DNA of 64,000 nt from Mariniradius saccharolyticus AK6 (GTDB lineage: Bacteria > Bacteroidota > Bacteroidia > Cytophagales > Cyclobacteriaceae): the NCBI RefSeq assembly GCF_000330725.2, contig NZ_AMZY02000009.1, forward strand, positions 124,001 to 188,000, in the 5' to 3' direction. Below the pieces are notes generated by a model that was not told the origin of the DNA, did not search any database, and was given only the letters and a program-made list of their open reading frames with translations. The translations under genes were made by a program, and so were the position numbers. Each line of letters opens with the position of its first letter. Positions within the stretch are counted from its first letter, which is position 1. This document shows positions 8,333 through 19,300 of the stretch, piece after piece.

Positions 8333-9694
8333 ATGAAGTCCATTCTCAGCATTGTACCTCTCGTTTTTTTACTTATTGCCTGTCAGCAGCAGTCTTCAGA
8401 AGAAGCATATTCCTACGCAGTTATTTCGGAGGAAATAGAAAAATCGCTTCAAGAGAATCTACTGGCAACTTGGTATCCAAAAGCCCTGGATCTGGATTCC
8501 GGAGGCTATTTCAGCAATTTTTCGTATGATTTTCAGCGCAAGGACGATGCGCAGGAAAAGATGATCGTCACCCAGGCGCGGCATTTGTGGTCGAATTCCA
8601 AGGCGGCCATTCGATATCCCGATGTCCAACATTATGCGGATGGGGCCAAGCATGGATTTGCTTTCCTCAGGGACAAGATGTGGGACAGGGAACATGGCGG
8701 ATTCTATCAATTGGTAAGTCGCTCGGGTGAGCCCTTGTTGGAGAAATCACCAAAAAAGACGGCTTACGGGAATAGTTTTGCCATTTTTGGCCTTGCGGCC
8801 TATTTTGAGGCGACAGGCGACTCGACAGGGCTGGCCTTGGCGATTGATGCCTTCCGTTGGCTTGAGAAGCACAGCCATGATTCCATTTACGGAGGCTATT
8901 TCCAGCATTTGGACCAAAACGGTACTCCAATACCCAGGGCAGAGGATACGCCAAGCACCTCCGATTTGGGTTACAAGGATCAAAATAGCTCGATCCATTT
9001 GCTGGAGGCTTTTACGGAGTTGTACCAAGTTTGGAAAGACCCCTTGCTGAAGACCCGCTTGGAAGAAATGCTGGTCCTTATCCGGGACACTATTGTCAAC
9101 GATAAGGGTTCGCTCGTTCTTTTCCTGCAGCCCAATTGGACGCCGGTTTCGTTCCAACACTTATCGGAAGAAGAAATCCTACGGCATCGAGGTCTCGATC
9201 ATGTATCCTACGGCCATGATGTGGAGACAGCCTTCCTCCTGATGGAGAGTGCCCACGTGTTGGGCTGGGGTGATGACGAAAAGACCCTCGCTGTCTCCAA
9301 GAAAATGGTTGACCATGCACTTCGGTTTGGTTGGGATAATGAAATGGGTGGATTCTACGACGAGAGTTACTATTTCGCAGGTGAGACTGAACCAAGGGTG
9401 ATCAAGGACAGCAAAAACTGGTGGGCACAGTCCGAGGGCATGAATACGCTGCTGATGATGGCGGAGTATTTTCCGGAAGATTCGATGGACTATTTTGGGA
9501 AATTCGAAAAACTCTGGCGCTACAATCAAGAGCATTTGATCGACCAGGAGCATGGGGATTGGTTTTCTGGTGGACTTGACAAGCAGCCCGAATTGAAAAC
9601 TGCAGATAAGGGCCATATCTGGAAGGCGAGTTACCACCAATTCAGGTCCATGAAAGGCTGTGTGGACAGACTGAGGAAATGGGAACTAGAATAA
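8333..9694 (+). CDS. AGE-family N-acylglucosamine/cellobiose 2-epimerase-like lipoprotein
   Basis: A 453-residue (alpha/alpha)6-barrel protein of the N-acylglucosamine 2-epimerase family, which epimerises sugars at C2. It starts with a lipoprotein signal, IVPLVFLLIAC, with lipobox Cys at residue 17, so it is exported to the periplasm or outer membrane. Family signatures are VTQARHLWSNSKAA (about 80-93), KDQNSSIHLLEAFTELY, SYGHDVETAFLLMESA and the C-terminal HIWKASYHQFRSM. These provide the usual catalytic histidines. The best fit is cellobiose or mannobiose 2-epimerase, but the substrate is not certain. It stands alone, followed by a strong bidirectional terminator shared with the convergent esterase. 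Confidence 0.88.
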   Translation: MKSILSIVPLVFLLIACQQQSSEEAYSYAVISEEIEKSLQENLLATWYPKALDLDSGGYFSNFSYDFQRKDDAQEKMIVTQARHLWSNSKAAIRYPDVQHYADGAKHGFAFLRDKMWDREHGGFYQLVSRSGEPLLEKSPKKTAYGNSFAIFGLAAYFEATGDSTGLALAIDAFRWLEKHSHDSIYGGYFQHLDQNGTPIPRAEDTPSTSDLGYKDQNSSIHLLEAFTELYQVWKDPLLKTRLEEMLVLIRDTIVNDKGSLVLFLQPNWTPVSFQHLSEEEILRHRGLDHVSYGHDVETAFLLMESAHVLGWGDDEKTLAVSKKMVDHALRFGWDNEMGGFYDESYYFAGETEPRVIKDSKNWWAQSEGMNTLLMMAEYFPEDSMDYFGKFEKLWRYNQEHLIDQEHGDWFSGGLDKQPELKTADKGHIWKASYHQFRSMKGCVDRLRKWELE

Positions 9695-9746
9695 CCCATT
9701 CTGTCCCAACGTTGTAGAAATCACTCTCTTTTCCCCAGAAATCAAA

Positions 9747-9778
9747 CAAAAAAAGCAGCTTTTAATGGCTGCTTTTTT
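9747..9778. terminator. Bidirectional terminator
   Basis: Stem AAAAGCAGC pairs with GCTGCTTTT around an eight-base loop, with A-rich and T-rich flanks on the two sides. It serves the epimerase gene (plus) and the esterase gene (minus). Confidence 0.85.
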
Positions 9779-9793
9779 GTTGGGCTGAATTCT

Positions 9794-10987
9794 TTATTGA
9801 AACAAGCGCGGTGCGAATTGACTCAAATATACGCGCCAATTTCTCCAGGTATGTCCGCCTTCGGATTCCACGTATTCGTACTTCATGCCCATTTTGTCGA
9901 GCATGTCACGGTATTCGACATTGGCCTTGTAGAGGAAATCCGTCTTTCCGATAGCGATCCAATAGAGCTTGTACCCATTTTGCATTTGGGTTTTGAGCGT
10001 GCCTTCGATGTCGTTGTAGACTTTGCCGGTGGCGTCTTCCCGCGGCATGATAGCCGCTGAGTACAGGCCGATGTAATCAAAAGTATTTGGATAGAATCTC
10101 GAGATATGCATCGTGTGATAGCCTCCCATCGACAGGCCTGCAATCGCCCGATTGGCTTTGTTGGCGTGTACGCGGTAGTTGCTTTCCACAAACTTTACGA
10201 TATCCATAAAAGTGGACTCGTAGGTGCCGTCCATGGTTTTTGGAACCATAAATTGCGGCTTGTAGAATCCCATGCTTCCCTCGCCCGGCGCGGCATCTTG
10301 GATCACGTTGCCATTGGGCATGACGACGATCATCGGCTTGGCCTTGCCTTGGTGGATAAGGTTATCCAGAATCTGGGCAGTTCTGCCGAGTGAAACCCAG
10401 GCCTCCTCATCGCCGCCGGCGCCGTGGAGTAGGTAAAGGACCGGGTATTTTTGTGTAGAGTTCTCATATCCCGGTGGCGTGTAAACCGTTATTCTGCGAT
10501 CCATGCCGAGTCCTGGAGAATCGTACCATCGCCGAGCGACAGTTCCGTGAGGGATATCGTTGGTCTTGAACAAATCCGCATGCCCGCCGCCAATGATGAA
10601 AATATTTGTGACTGAGGCGACATCACGAATCAAGAATGGGTTGCTTGGGTCCGTGGATGGCATGCCATCCACGATAAACGAATAGTTGTAAAGCTCAGGT
10701 CCGAGTGGGTTGGTTTTGAATTCCCAAACGCCATTTTCAACTTTTTTCAGATTGGTTTTTCCAGGACCGTCCATTTGACCCATGGGTGTTTCGATTTTTT
10801 CCGTTGCAAGAAAATCGCCTGTAATCTGCACAGCCGTCGCATTGGGTGCAAACAGTCGGAAGGTAACCGAATTGTCAGAGTGTATTTCTGGCGACACGAT
10901 CTGTTGGGCTCGGAAAAGTGCTTCCTGCGCATTGGCCGAAAAGCCAAACAAGCATAGGATAAGTAATAGTAGGGTATTTTTTCTCAT
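9794..10987 (-). CDS. Secreted CE1-like esterase with N-terminal E-set domain
   Basis: A 397-residue secreted alpha/beta hydrolase. Signal peptide about residues 1-20 (LLLLILCLFGFSANAQ). Residues 30-125 form an immunoglobulin-like E-set/CBM48-type domain (SVTFRLFAPNATAVQITGDF). The esterase domain has the nucleophile elbow AGLSMGGYHTMH (about residues 285-296) and the terminal histidine motif EGGHTWRNWRVYLSQF. This layout matches feruloyl and acetyl-xylan esterases of family CE1, such as the esterase part of XynZ. The likely role is removing acyl groups from plant polysaccharide. No xylanase or SusCD pair lies nearby, so the substrate remains open. Confidence 0.9.
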   Translation of the reverse strand: MRKNTLLLLILCLFGFSANAQEALFRAQQIVSPEIHSDNSVTFRLFAPNATAVQITGDFLATEKIETPMGQMDGPGKTNLKKVENGVWEFKTNPLGPELYNYSFIVDGMPSTDPSNPFLIRDVASVTNIFIIGGGHADLFKTNDIPHGTVARRWYDSPGLGMDRRITVYTPPGYENSTQKYPVLYLLHGAGGDEEAWVSLGRTAQILDNLIHQGKAKPMIVVMPNGNVIQDAAPGEGSMGFYKPQFMVPKTMDGTYESTFMDIVKFVESNYRVHANKANRAIAGLSMGGYHTMHISRFYPNTFDYIGLYSAAIMPREDATGKVYNDIEGTLKTQMQNGYKLYWIAIGKTDFLYKANVEYRDMLDKMGMKYEYVESEGGHTWRNWRVYLSQFAPRLFQ

Positions 10988-11336
10988 GATGTTTTTCTAT
11001 TGTCTCATTTTGTGAAAATAGAAACTTGGATTGGGAATTCCAATTTAAATTTTGCGGAGCTCCTACTTGACCCGGTGCAATCCCTCGGATCGGTTCGTGT
11101 CAATTTTTGTTTCAGGTTTTAAAATCCAAAAAAGTGGGCAGTTAAGGCAAAAAAAATATGATTAAAAAATACTTTTAGTTTGATCTTTTTTACTCAATAT
11201 CAATGCGTTAAATTGGGACTTTCAAATGTTGATCACCCAATCCCCAACGTTGAAAAATAGGATAGTAAAAACCGGTGCCGATATCAGGCTACGGGTACAC
11301 ATTGTCAAATTCTATTCAACCTAGAATTTTTATTTT
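10988..11336. other. Divergent intergenic region
   Basis: About 350 AT-rich bases separate the divergent esterase and DUF1800 genes. An inverted repeat TTGG-GAATT-CCAA lies near 11030-11042. T-rich runs such as TTTTAGTTTGATCTTTTTTA (11174-11193) may belong to promoters, but I cannot assign a -33/-7 pair. No gene is visible. Confidence 0.4.
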
Positions 11337-13064
11337 ATGGAACCGATCAGATGTGGACAGTATCGCCACTTGGCTGCCAAATACCGCAAGGTAGCGCCTC
11401 CAGATTTTGAAGTCATTCGACAGCAATTCGACGCCAACACAGATTATTCCAACGCGAGGTTGCAGTTTGTCACCACAGGTTTGGAGCCCTTTTCGGGACA
11501 ATTGACTGATCGACATATTGCCCATCTGCTTAAGCGGACACTTTTTGGAATGAAAATGGAGGACATTCGCCGGCATAGAGGAAGATCAATAGATGCGATT
11601 CTCAATGAGATATTGGTTGTGAACCAAAACATTGGTACTCCTATCAACAACTATAATGATGCAGGTGAGGGTGTAATCGATCCGGTTGTTCCCTTGGGAG
11701 CAAGTGTTGTCGAAGCTCCTTTCCACCAAGATATCGAAGGAGAGCGGATCATTTCCATGAAGACGTGGTTGCTTGGCAGGATATTGTCTTCCACTCCTAC
11801 AATACAGGAAAAAATGCTGCTTTTTTGGTGGAATTTTTTGCCGATCAAGCTTTGGGATGTTTTCGTGGCAAAGTCGGGCTATCGGTATATCAAAATGCTC
11901 TATCGTAACTCATTGGGAAATTTCAAGACCCTGATCAAGGAATTGACCATGGACCCTGCGATGCTGGTATTTCTGAGTGGGGCTTTCAACAACAAAGACA
12001 CGCCGGACGAAAACTATGCAAGGGAAATCCAAGAACTCTTTTGTATTGGAAAAGGTCCCGGAGCGGGATACAAGGAATCCGATGTGCAGGCGACCGCGAG
12101 GGTATTGACTGGCTGGACGGTGGATTGGAATTCGATTCATACGGCTGGCGCGCCGGTCTCCTATTTCAATCCGGAAATGCACCACACAGGCAACAAGCAG
12201 TTTTCGGCATTTTACGGAAACAGGCTGATCACCGGAAAAACCGGTGCCGCTGGTGCAGGCGAACTTGACGAGCTGCTCGATATGATCTTTGGTACGGCGG
12301 AATGTGCCAAGCACATTTCAAGGAAACTTTATGCCTTTTTCGTTGCGACGGAGATTTCCGAAAATGCGGAGGCCAATGTGATTGCCCCAATGGCAAACCT
12401 GATTAGGCAAAATAACTACAACATCCTACCGGCACTCAGGGCCTTGCTGGGTTCGGCGCATTTTTTCCATCCTGAAGTAATGGGAGCGATGATCAAAACT
12501 CCGATTGACCATACGATTGGACTGTGGAGGACTTTTGAGATGCCAAGGGCGGCCTCAGCATCCGCTGAGCGAAGCTTTTATTCCAGCATGCTGTGGCAGA
12601 TGAGCGGAATCGGCCTGGAAATCGGAGATCCACCCAATGTGGCAGGTTGGACGCCTTATTACCAAGTGCCGATGTATGACAAACTTTGGATCAATACGGA
12701 CTCCATCACCAAGCGGGCTTTGACGTCAGACTCGATGGTTTATTGGGGTTTTTGGATCGGAAACGGTGTGGAGATCCCTGCTGACCTGATCGAGTATGTG
12801 AAGACTTTTGATACGCCCGAGGACCCCAATGCACTCGTGAGACAGGTTGCGCTACTCAATATGGGCATCGAACTGACGGATACCCAGGTCGATTTTATCA
12901 AGAAAATTCTCCTCAATGGCCAAGATCAAGACTACTATTGGACCGGGGCATGGCTGACTTTTATGGCCGAGCCGGGCAACCAAGAGAAAAAAAACATTGT
13001 CGTCAATAGGTTGAAACCCGCTTTTCAGGTCATGCTGCAACTGGCCGAGGCACAACTGATGTAA
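11337..13064 (+). CDS. DUF1800 family protein
   Basis: A 575-residue member of the DUF1800 family. Typical features are HIAHLLKRTLFG near residue 62, LFWWNFLPIK, ELTMDPAMLVFLSG, YAREIQELFCIGKG and RVLTGWTVD. The GDPPNVAGWTPYY segment near residue 430 is also diagnostic. Function is unknown; the family nearly always travels with a DUF1501 protein, as here (stop-to-start gap of four bases). No signal peptide is seen at the chosen ATG, which is odd for a family often thought to act outside the cytoplasm. Confidence 0.93.
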   Translation: MEPIRCGQYRHLAAKYRKVAPPDFEVIRQQFDANTDYSNARLQFVTTGLEPFSGQLTDRHIAHLLKRTLFGMKMEDIRRHRGRSIDAILNEILVVNQNIGTPINNYNDAGEGVIDPVVPLGASVVEAPFHQDIEGERIISMKTWLLGRILSSTPTIQEKMLLFWWNFLPIKLWDVFVAKSGYRYIKMLYRNSLGNFKTLIKELTMDPAMLVFLSGAFNNKDTPDENYAREIQELFCIGKGPGAGYKESDVQATARVLTGWTVDWNSIHTAGAPVSYFNPEMHHTGNKQFSAFYGNRLITGKTGAAGAGELDELLDMIFGTAECAKHISRKLYAFFVATEISENAEANVIAPMANLIRQNNYNILPALRALLGSAHFFHPEVMGAMIKTPIDHTIGLWRTFEMPRAASASAERSFYSSMLWQMSGIGLEIGDPPNVAGWTPYYQVPMYDKLWINTDSITKRALTSDSMVYWGFWIGNGVEIPADLIEYVKTFDTPEDPNALVRQVALLNMGIELTDTQVDFIKKILLNGQDQDYYWTGAWLTFMAEPGNQEKKNIVVNRLKPAFQVMLQLAEAQLM

Positions 13065-13068
13065 TCCC

Positions 13069-14616
13069 ATGAAAAGAAGATCATTTATCAAACATGCAGC
13101 GCACAGTCTGGCTATACCGGGCTTTTTGAGTGCGTTCAGCGGGAAATCTTTTGGCAAAACCCTGAATTCATTCCTGCATTTGGCCAATGAAACCGACCGA
13201 GCTTTGGTCTTGATTTATCTTGAAGGTGGAAACGACGGTTTGAATACAGTTATTCCTTTGACCAATTACAGCGGCCTTACCAATGTACGCCCGCATGTGG
13301 TTATGCCGGAAAACAGGCTCTTGAGCTTGGACGGCATGGATTTCGCCTTTCACCCTTCCTTGAGTGGATTCAGGTCACTTTTTGAGGAAAACCGTCTCCA
13401 AGTAATCCAATCCGTGGGCTATCCCGAGCAGAATTTTTCACACTTCCGATCAACCGACATTTGGATGAGTGCCTCTGATGCGGACAAGAATATCCCGACG
13501 GGATGGACAGGCAGGTATTTGGAGGCGGCGCATCCAGAGTATCCGGAGGCATACCCCAACGCAGATTTTCCTGATCCTTTGGCAGTTGAAATTGGTTACG
13601 GTGCCTCGATGCTTTTCCAGGGCGAAAGAGCCGGCTGCAGCATGGTGATCAACAATACCAATGCTTTTTATCAATTGGTCAGCAATACAATCGATGAAGT
13701 TCCTGATACGATGGCGGGAGATCGGCTGAAACATATCCGCCTCATTGCGCAGCAATCCCAGAAGTATGGTGCTTCGATCCGCAAAGCGGCTGATAAAATT
13801 GGCCAGCAGAAACCCTATCCGGACACGAGACTTGGCAACCAGCTCAAAATCGTTTCCCGCTTGATATCCGGCGGGCTAAGGACGCCATTGTACCTGGTGA
13901 GAATGGGAGGATTTGATACCCATGACAACCAAGTCGATGGGGGAGACAAAACCAAAGGTGAGCACGCCGAATTGCTCAAAAACCTGAATGACGCAGTGAT
14001 GTCTTTTATGGCGGACTTGGAGTTTCAAGGTGTAGCGGATCGTGTGATGGGGATGACTTTTTCGGAGTTTGGCAGAAGAATTGTCTCCAACGCGAGTATG
14101 GGCACCGACCATGGTGCGGCAGCACCACTGTTTATTTTTGGAAATATGTCCTATGGAGGTTCCCAAGGGAAAACCCCCAAAATCAAAGGGACTGAAGTGT
14201 ACAGGGACAACTTAGAAATGGAGGTCGATTTTCGCCAAGTCTACGGCTCGCTCCTGAGTCAGTGGCTAAAGGCGGACCAAAGTGCTTCGATGGCGGCAAC
14301 TTTGCGGGAATTTGACCAAATTCCCGTCGTGAAAAATGCCGTCGTGACCTCCATCCAAGATCGGGAAGCCAGTTTGATCAAATTCTATCCAAACCCCGTG
14401 AGGGATTTTGCCACGCTAAAAGTAGATGCGGAGGGATGGGTAAAGGTTGATTTGATCGATGGAATGGGAAGGTTGGCTGTGACTTTGTTTGATGGTCTCG
14501 TTGCATCCAGCCCGGCGATGATCAATTTGGATTTCAGCCGTATTCCGACGGGACGCTATGTGCTGAGGGTTGGTAATGGAAATCGGGTGTGGACTCATCA
14601 TGTGATCAAGCTTTGA
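13069..14616 (+). CDS. DUF1501 protein with Tat signal and type IX sorting domain
   Basis: A 515-residue secreted protein. The N-terminus has a twin-arginine signal, MKRRSFIKH, followed by a hydrophobic stretch. The DUF1501 (sulfatase-like fold) core includes ALVLIYLEGGNDGLNTVIP, FAFHPSLSGFRSLF, VRMGGFDTHDNQ, MTFSEFGRRI and GTDHGAAAPLFIFG. The last 75-80 residues begin KFYPNPVRDFATLKV and end GRYVLRVGNGNRVW, a type A C-terminal domain recognised by the type IX secretion machinery. So the chain is probably exported by Tat, then passed through T9SS to the cell surface. Partner of the DUF1800 protein just upstream. Confidence 0.93.
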   Translation: MKRRSFIKHAAHSLAIPGFLSAFSGKSFGKTLNSFLHLANETDRALVLIYLEGGNDGLNTVIPLTNYSGLTNVRPHVVMPENRLLSLDGMDFAFHPSLSGFRSLFEENRLQVIQSVGYPEQNFSHFRSTDIWMSASDADKNIPTGWTGRYLEAAHPEYPEAYPNADFPDPLAVEIGYGASMLFQGERAGCSMVINNTNAFYQLVSNTIDEVPDTMAGDRLKHIRLIAQQSQKYGASIRKAADKIGQQKPYPDTRLGNQLKIVSRLISGGLRTPLYLVRMGGFDTHDNQVDGGDKTKGEHAELLKNLNDAVMSFMADLEFQGVADRVMGMTFSEFGRRIVSNASMGTDHGAAAPLFIFGNMSYGGSQGKTPKIKGTEVYRDNLEMEVDFRQVYGSLLSQWLKADQSASMAATLREFDQIPVVKNAVVTSIQDREASLIKFYPNPVRDFATLKVDAEGWVKVDLIDGMGRLAVTLFDGLVASSPAMINLDFSRIPTGRYVLRVGNGNRVWTHHVIKL

Positions 14617-14697
14617 TATTTTTGGTCAAGTAGGTTTTAAACCGTCTTCTTTATCCAACTTCGTGTAGGTGCGTTTTACTACGATTTAATAGTAAAT

Positions 14698-14734
14698 AAA
14701 AAAACTCCCGTCGGTCTTCCAGCGGGAGTCTTTT
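14698..14734. terminator. Terminator between convergent genes
   Basis: Stem ACTCCCG (14704-14710) pairs with CGGGAGT (14723-14729). On the minus strand it is followed by seven T, so it mainly ends the TlpA-like gene, but it can act on the plus strand too (CTTTTC follows). Confidence 0.8.
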
Positions 14735-14748
14735 CTACTGAGTATCGA

Positions 14749-16152
14749 TCAACTTTGGAGGTGTTTGTCCAGCGTTTCGCGGATTGGTCCGGAGGGACGG
14801 TCGGCTGAGGGATCGATGATTTTTCCCTCTTTATCCAAAAGTAAAAATCTTGGGATACCATTGACCATGAAATGTTGGGCCAATTCTGACTGCCAGGCAT
14901 TTTCCGCAAACCACTGTAATCCGTCCATTTTCTTTTCTTTAACCATTTTTTCCCAAGGCTCGCGGCTGTCGTCGATCGACACGGTCAGGAAGGCTACATC
15001 CTTATCCTTGTAGTCAGCTTTGAGTTTGTCCCAGTGGGGATGCTCCGCGATGCAGGGTCCGCACCAGGTAGCCCAGATATCGATATAGACCAGTTTTCCC
15101 TTGAGGTCGCTGATTTTGACAGGCTGGCCCTTGATATCGGTAAAGGAGAAATCAGGTATAGGTTTGCCGGGGCTGATGGGTTCCCATTTGGCGACGAGCT
15201 TATCCAGTTTGCCAAGGTATTTTTCAGACTTGGTTGATGCTTTGAATTTTTGGATATCTTTTTCGCTATGTACAGGTCCACGGTATTCGAGGTTCATCTT
15301 GATCGCTTGGAACCTGAGGAAATCCTTTACGTCCTGGTTTTTCACCAAAGTATCTACCACATTCCAATTGACGTCCTCATACTTGAGTGTACTGTCGATT
15401 TTCAAGACTTCCGTCGTGGCTTCTCCGATCCTCAGGTCCAACATATTTAGGAAGGGTTGTACCCTAAGTAACTTTGGATCATCCAATGTGAGGTTGCGGA
15501 TGGCTTTTTTGGTTTCCTCCACCGGGAAATCGACTGAGTCCGCGTGGATCTTATTGATATATCCGTGGTACATCGGAAACATGGCGTCCATAAAAAGGCT
15601 CTGGTACTTGAAATAGGCGTTTTCCATTTCCAAAAACGCCTGGTCGGCTTGGGGATTGGCGGAAAGTTCCTCAAATGGCTTTTTTACCAAGGCCAAAATG
15701 CTGTCTTTTTTGGCGAAATACACATCCTTGGGATGCTTCATCAGCTCCATCCAATTGTCCAATCCGGATTCATTGCTGGTTATGATTTTTTTTCTCAAAT
15801 AGGAATTTTCCAGCGCTTTGGATCCTTCCGCCTTGAATGTTTTTCCAAATTCCTTCGCATCGCCGGTCAGAAAAATGCTATCGCCCGGACTCAAGTAAAG
15901 CGTGAATCGCAGGTCACCGCTCTGAACCATGAAGGATTCGGTTTCTTTGTGTTCGAAATTCAAGACAAAATTGCCGTCCGCATCCAATGAATCGGTGGCC
16001 AAGTCATCGTCCAAGGAGACCTTGATGGTGGCTGCTCCTGGATTGGAGATCTTTCCGGCAATGGTGATGCCGTAATTTGGTTCTTTGGGTGGGCTGGAAC
16101 ATGCCCATGCCATCAGCATTGAAAAGGCGAAGATTTTTTGGATGGTTTTCAT
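14749..16152 (-). CDS. TlpA/ResA-type thiol-disulfide oxidoreductase lipoprotein
   Basis: A 467-residue periplasmic protein. The N-terminus is a lipoprotein signal ending MLMAWACSS. Residues about 25-110 form a beta-rich domain of the DUF4369 type; the middle is helical. The C-terminal thioredoxin domain has GKPIPDFSFTDIKGQPVKIS and the active site DIWATWCGPCIAEHP (CGPC pair). The cis-Pro region is NGIPRFLLLDKEGKI. Such proteins reduce or isomerise disulfides of exported proteins, for example in cytochrome c maturation. Monocistronic, and full length for the Bacteroidota version. Confidence 0.92.
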   Translation of the reverse strand: MKTIQKIFAFSMLMAWACSSPPKEPNYGITIAGKISNPGAATIKVSLDDDLATDSLDADGNFVLNFEHKETESFMVQSGDLRFTLYLSPGDSIFLTGDAKEFGKTFKAEGSKALENSYLRKKIITSNESGLDNWMELMKHPKDVYFAKKDSILALVKKPFEELSANPQADQAFLEMENAYFKYQSLFMDAMFPMYHGYINKIHADSVDFPVEETKKAIRNLTLDDPKLLRVQPFLNMLDLRIGEATTEVLKIDSTLKYEDVNWNVVDTLVKNQDVKDFLRFQAIKMNLEYRGPVHSEKDIQKFKASTKSEKYLGKLDKLVAKWEPISPGKPIPDFSFTDIKGQPVKISDLKGKLVYIDIWATWCGPCIAEHPHWDKLKADYKDKDVAFLTVSIDDSREPWEKMVKEKKMDGLQWFAENAWQSELAQHFMVNGIPRFLLLDKEGKIIDPSADRPSGPIRETLDKHLQS

Positions 16153-16330
16153 AAAAAGGGAGTTTTGTTGAAAGGTGGCAAATGGAAAATGTGTGCGTCT
16201 AATTTAGTTGATAATACCTAAATACGCAAGATAAACAACTTAAGATTTGACGGAATTAAGAAAAATTAAGATTTCCCTAATATTTTCTACTCAAAAAGTC
16301 ACGATAAATTGGAAAAATGAAATCACATTC

Positions 16331-19300
16331 TTAAGCCAACTCCCGCAAATCCACCGGAACCACCCGTGATACCCCAGCCTCGATCATCGTAATGCCATAG
16401 ATGATGTCGGTACTCGCCATGGTGCGCTTGTTGTGCGTGACGATGATGAATTGGGATTCAGACGAAAAAGTTTTAATGATGTTGTTGAACTTGTCGATGT
16501 TGGCGTCGTCGAGCGGCGCATCCACCTCGTCAAAAATACAGAACGGAGCGGGTTTCAAAAGATAAATGGCGAAAAGGAGGGAAGTAGCCGTGAGGGTTTT
16601 TTCCCCTCCCGACAATTGATTGATCGTCAGCGGACGCTTACCCTTCGGCTTGGCCATGATTTCGATCGGGCTTTCCAGGGGATTTTCCGGTTCGACGAGT
16701 TTCAGGTCACAGTCGTCCTCTGCGGTAAACAGCGATCTGAATACCTTGACGAAGTTTTCCTTGATCTTGCCGAATGCATCCAAAAACGTATCCTTTGCTA
16801 CTTGGTCGATTTCCGAAATCGTTTGGACTAGTGAGTTTTTTGCCTTGATCAGATCCTCTTTTTGGGTATTGATAAAGGTGTAGCGCTCCTTAATTTCGTC
16901 GTAGGCTTCCATCGCCATCGGGTTGATCGGTCCGATTTTCTCCAGGCGTTCACGGCATTTGCCCACGATATCCCGGATTTCAGCCTCGGACAATTCAGTA
17001 TAATTTGGATCCAAAGCTGGGTTTTCTTCCATCAGCGCATCCAAGTCAATCTCAAACTCCACGCTAAGTCGCTCCTTCAGGCTTGCCAATTTGAGCTTGA
17101 CCTCGTTCATGGAGTTTTCCATTTCGTGGATCAGCGCATCCAAGGATTCCTTGGACTTTTGCAGTTCACGGATTTGCTTATCGGCTAGGTCTATTTCGCC
17201 ACGGGTGGCATAGTAGTCTTTTTCGGCTTCGTTAACGCCTTTTTCAATGGTTTCTTTTTCCGCATACAATTCGATCAATTCGTCGTCCTTGATTTCATTG
17301 TTTTCCAAAAGGTTTTTGATCTCCGCGTCAATGTGGCCGAGCTCTGATTGGGATTTTTCGATGCGTTCCTTGCTGCTTTCGAAAGCTGATTGTTTGAATT
17401 CGATCTCCTGCGAAAGGCTATTGACCCGGTTCAGTTGCTGGTGGTACAGGATGTTCTCCTGGTTGAAGGCGGCGGATTTTTGGCTAAGGCTGTCTGTTTC
17501 AGCTTGCAGCAAATGATTGATTTCCTCCAAATCAAATTCCAGCGTTTCGAAGGCTGCTTTTGCATCTTCCAAGTCAGGCAAAATCGTGGCAAGGCTGATC
17601 TGCAGGGAATCGATCCGATCCAAGATATCTTCCCGTTTGTTGGCGTTGGAAGAAAGCAACTCCGCCAATTGTTCCTTTTTGGTGCGGATGGAGATGTAGT
17701 CTTGGTTGACTTCGTTTATTGACTGCTGAAGGGATTCGATTTGCGATTTGTAGCTTACCTCTTTGAGTTTGAGTAGGTCACTGACTTTCTCATCCAATTT
17801 CGATCTTGTGCCCGACACTTTCTTCCCGAGTTCCTTGATTTCCTTTTCGAGTTTTTCCAGGTTTTTGGCACGCCCGATTCTTTTTCCTTCAAAAAGTCCG
17901 ACAGATCCGCCGGAAATGCTGAATTTCCTTTTTGTGAATTTGCCGCTTTCGGAAATAAACGTCGCGCCATCTGCCTGCGGAAAATCGCCATATTCACCCT
18001 TCACGATGTAGACATTGTCAAGGATGAACCCGATCAATTTGCCGTACTTCTCGTCGTATTCGATGATTTCCGTAGCCGGTATCGCATTCGCAAAGAGTTT
18101 GGTCTGTCCAGGATGAAATGCTTGGAAATGCTCCAAAACAAAGAAGTTTGCCTTTCCTTTCGCCGCGTCGCTGAGGAGGTTCACAGCCGCGATCGCCTGC
18201 GCCTCCGTGTCGACCACATAGTAATTCATGTAGTTTTCGAGGAAATTCTCGATCGTCACGCGGTATTTTTCCTCGGTCGTCAGGATATCGGAAAGCAGGG
18301 GAATGTCCTTGGCCCAAGTGGAGTTTTTCTTTAAAAACTTGATGGCTTCCGGGAAACCCTCCAAATTCTCCACCAGGGATTTTGTAAGGTTAAATTCGTT
18401 TTGCTTGGCATCGAGTTTTCTGGAAGTCTGCGTGACTTCTTCCCGGATCATCTCAATGATGCGGTTGGTCTCCTCGATTTTCTGGTTTTGGTCTTCCTGT
18501 TTGGTTTTGAGCGAATCCAAGGCGGCCATTTTTTCGTCCAAATCGGACTTCAATGCGGTGATTCTTCCCTCAAATTCAGCCAAGTTGGAAACCTGATGGC
18601 TATCGTCGGAGGTGGTTTTTTCCAGTTCCTGCTTGAGCGTCGACAACTGGATTTGCTTGATTTCCTGATCTTTTGAAAGATGGAAAACCCGGTCCTTCTT
18701 GGCACCATGAAGCCTTGCCAATTCCCGCTGTTTTTCTTGGGTTAGGGATTGGGTTTGCTTTTGCGTCTCATAGGATTGCCTTAATTCTCCCAGAATGGTT
18801 TCTTTTTCCGCGAGTATTTTTCTGGCGGTTTCTAATTCGTGTTCAAGCGAACGGATGCTGAACCCTGCCCTGTCGTTTGATTTCCTGTCGATGTCGATTT
18901 GTTCGCGAAGCTTTTGTGAACGATCCTCGAGGAAGCGCAGGCGCTCATTCTTGATTTTTTTGTCGCTCTCAAACTGCCGGATTTTGTTGACGTGCTCGTT
19001 GAGTGTTTTTTGGCGGGAGGCTAGGAGTTTTTCCTTTTGGATCAAATCCGATTTGCTTGATTCAAGATAGGATTCCTTTTCCGCAATTTTGGCATTGATT
19101 TGAAGTTTTCGGTCCTGCTCGGCACTAATCCTCTTGTTTAGTTCGAGGAGTGAATCGGTCTGTTTCAGAACCGATTTTTTTGCCAAATTGATGCTTGCCT
19201 CTTTGTATTCTTGTTTGATTTCAAAATACTTGGCAGTTTGCTTGGCCTGTTTTTCGAGGCTTTTCAGGTTTTTTTCAATCTCAAAAAGGAGGTCTTCCAC

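Noticed and set aside
5205-11235. Shared 16-mer CTTTCAAATGTTGATC at about 5205 and 11220
   Set aside because: One such match is expected by chance in 64 kb, and flanks differ.
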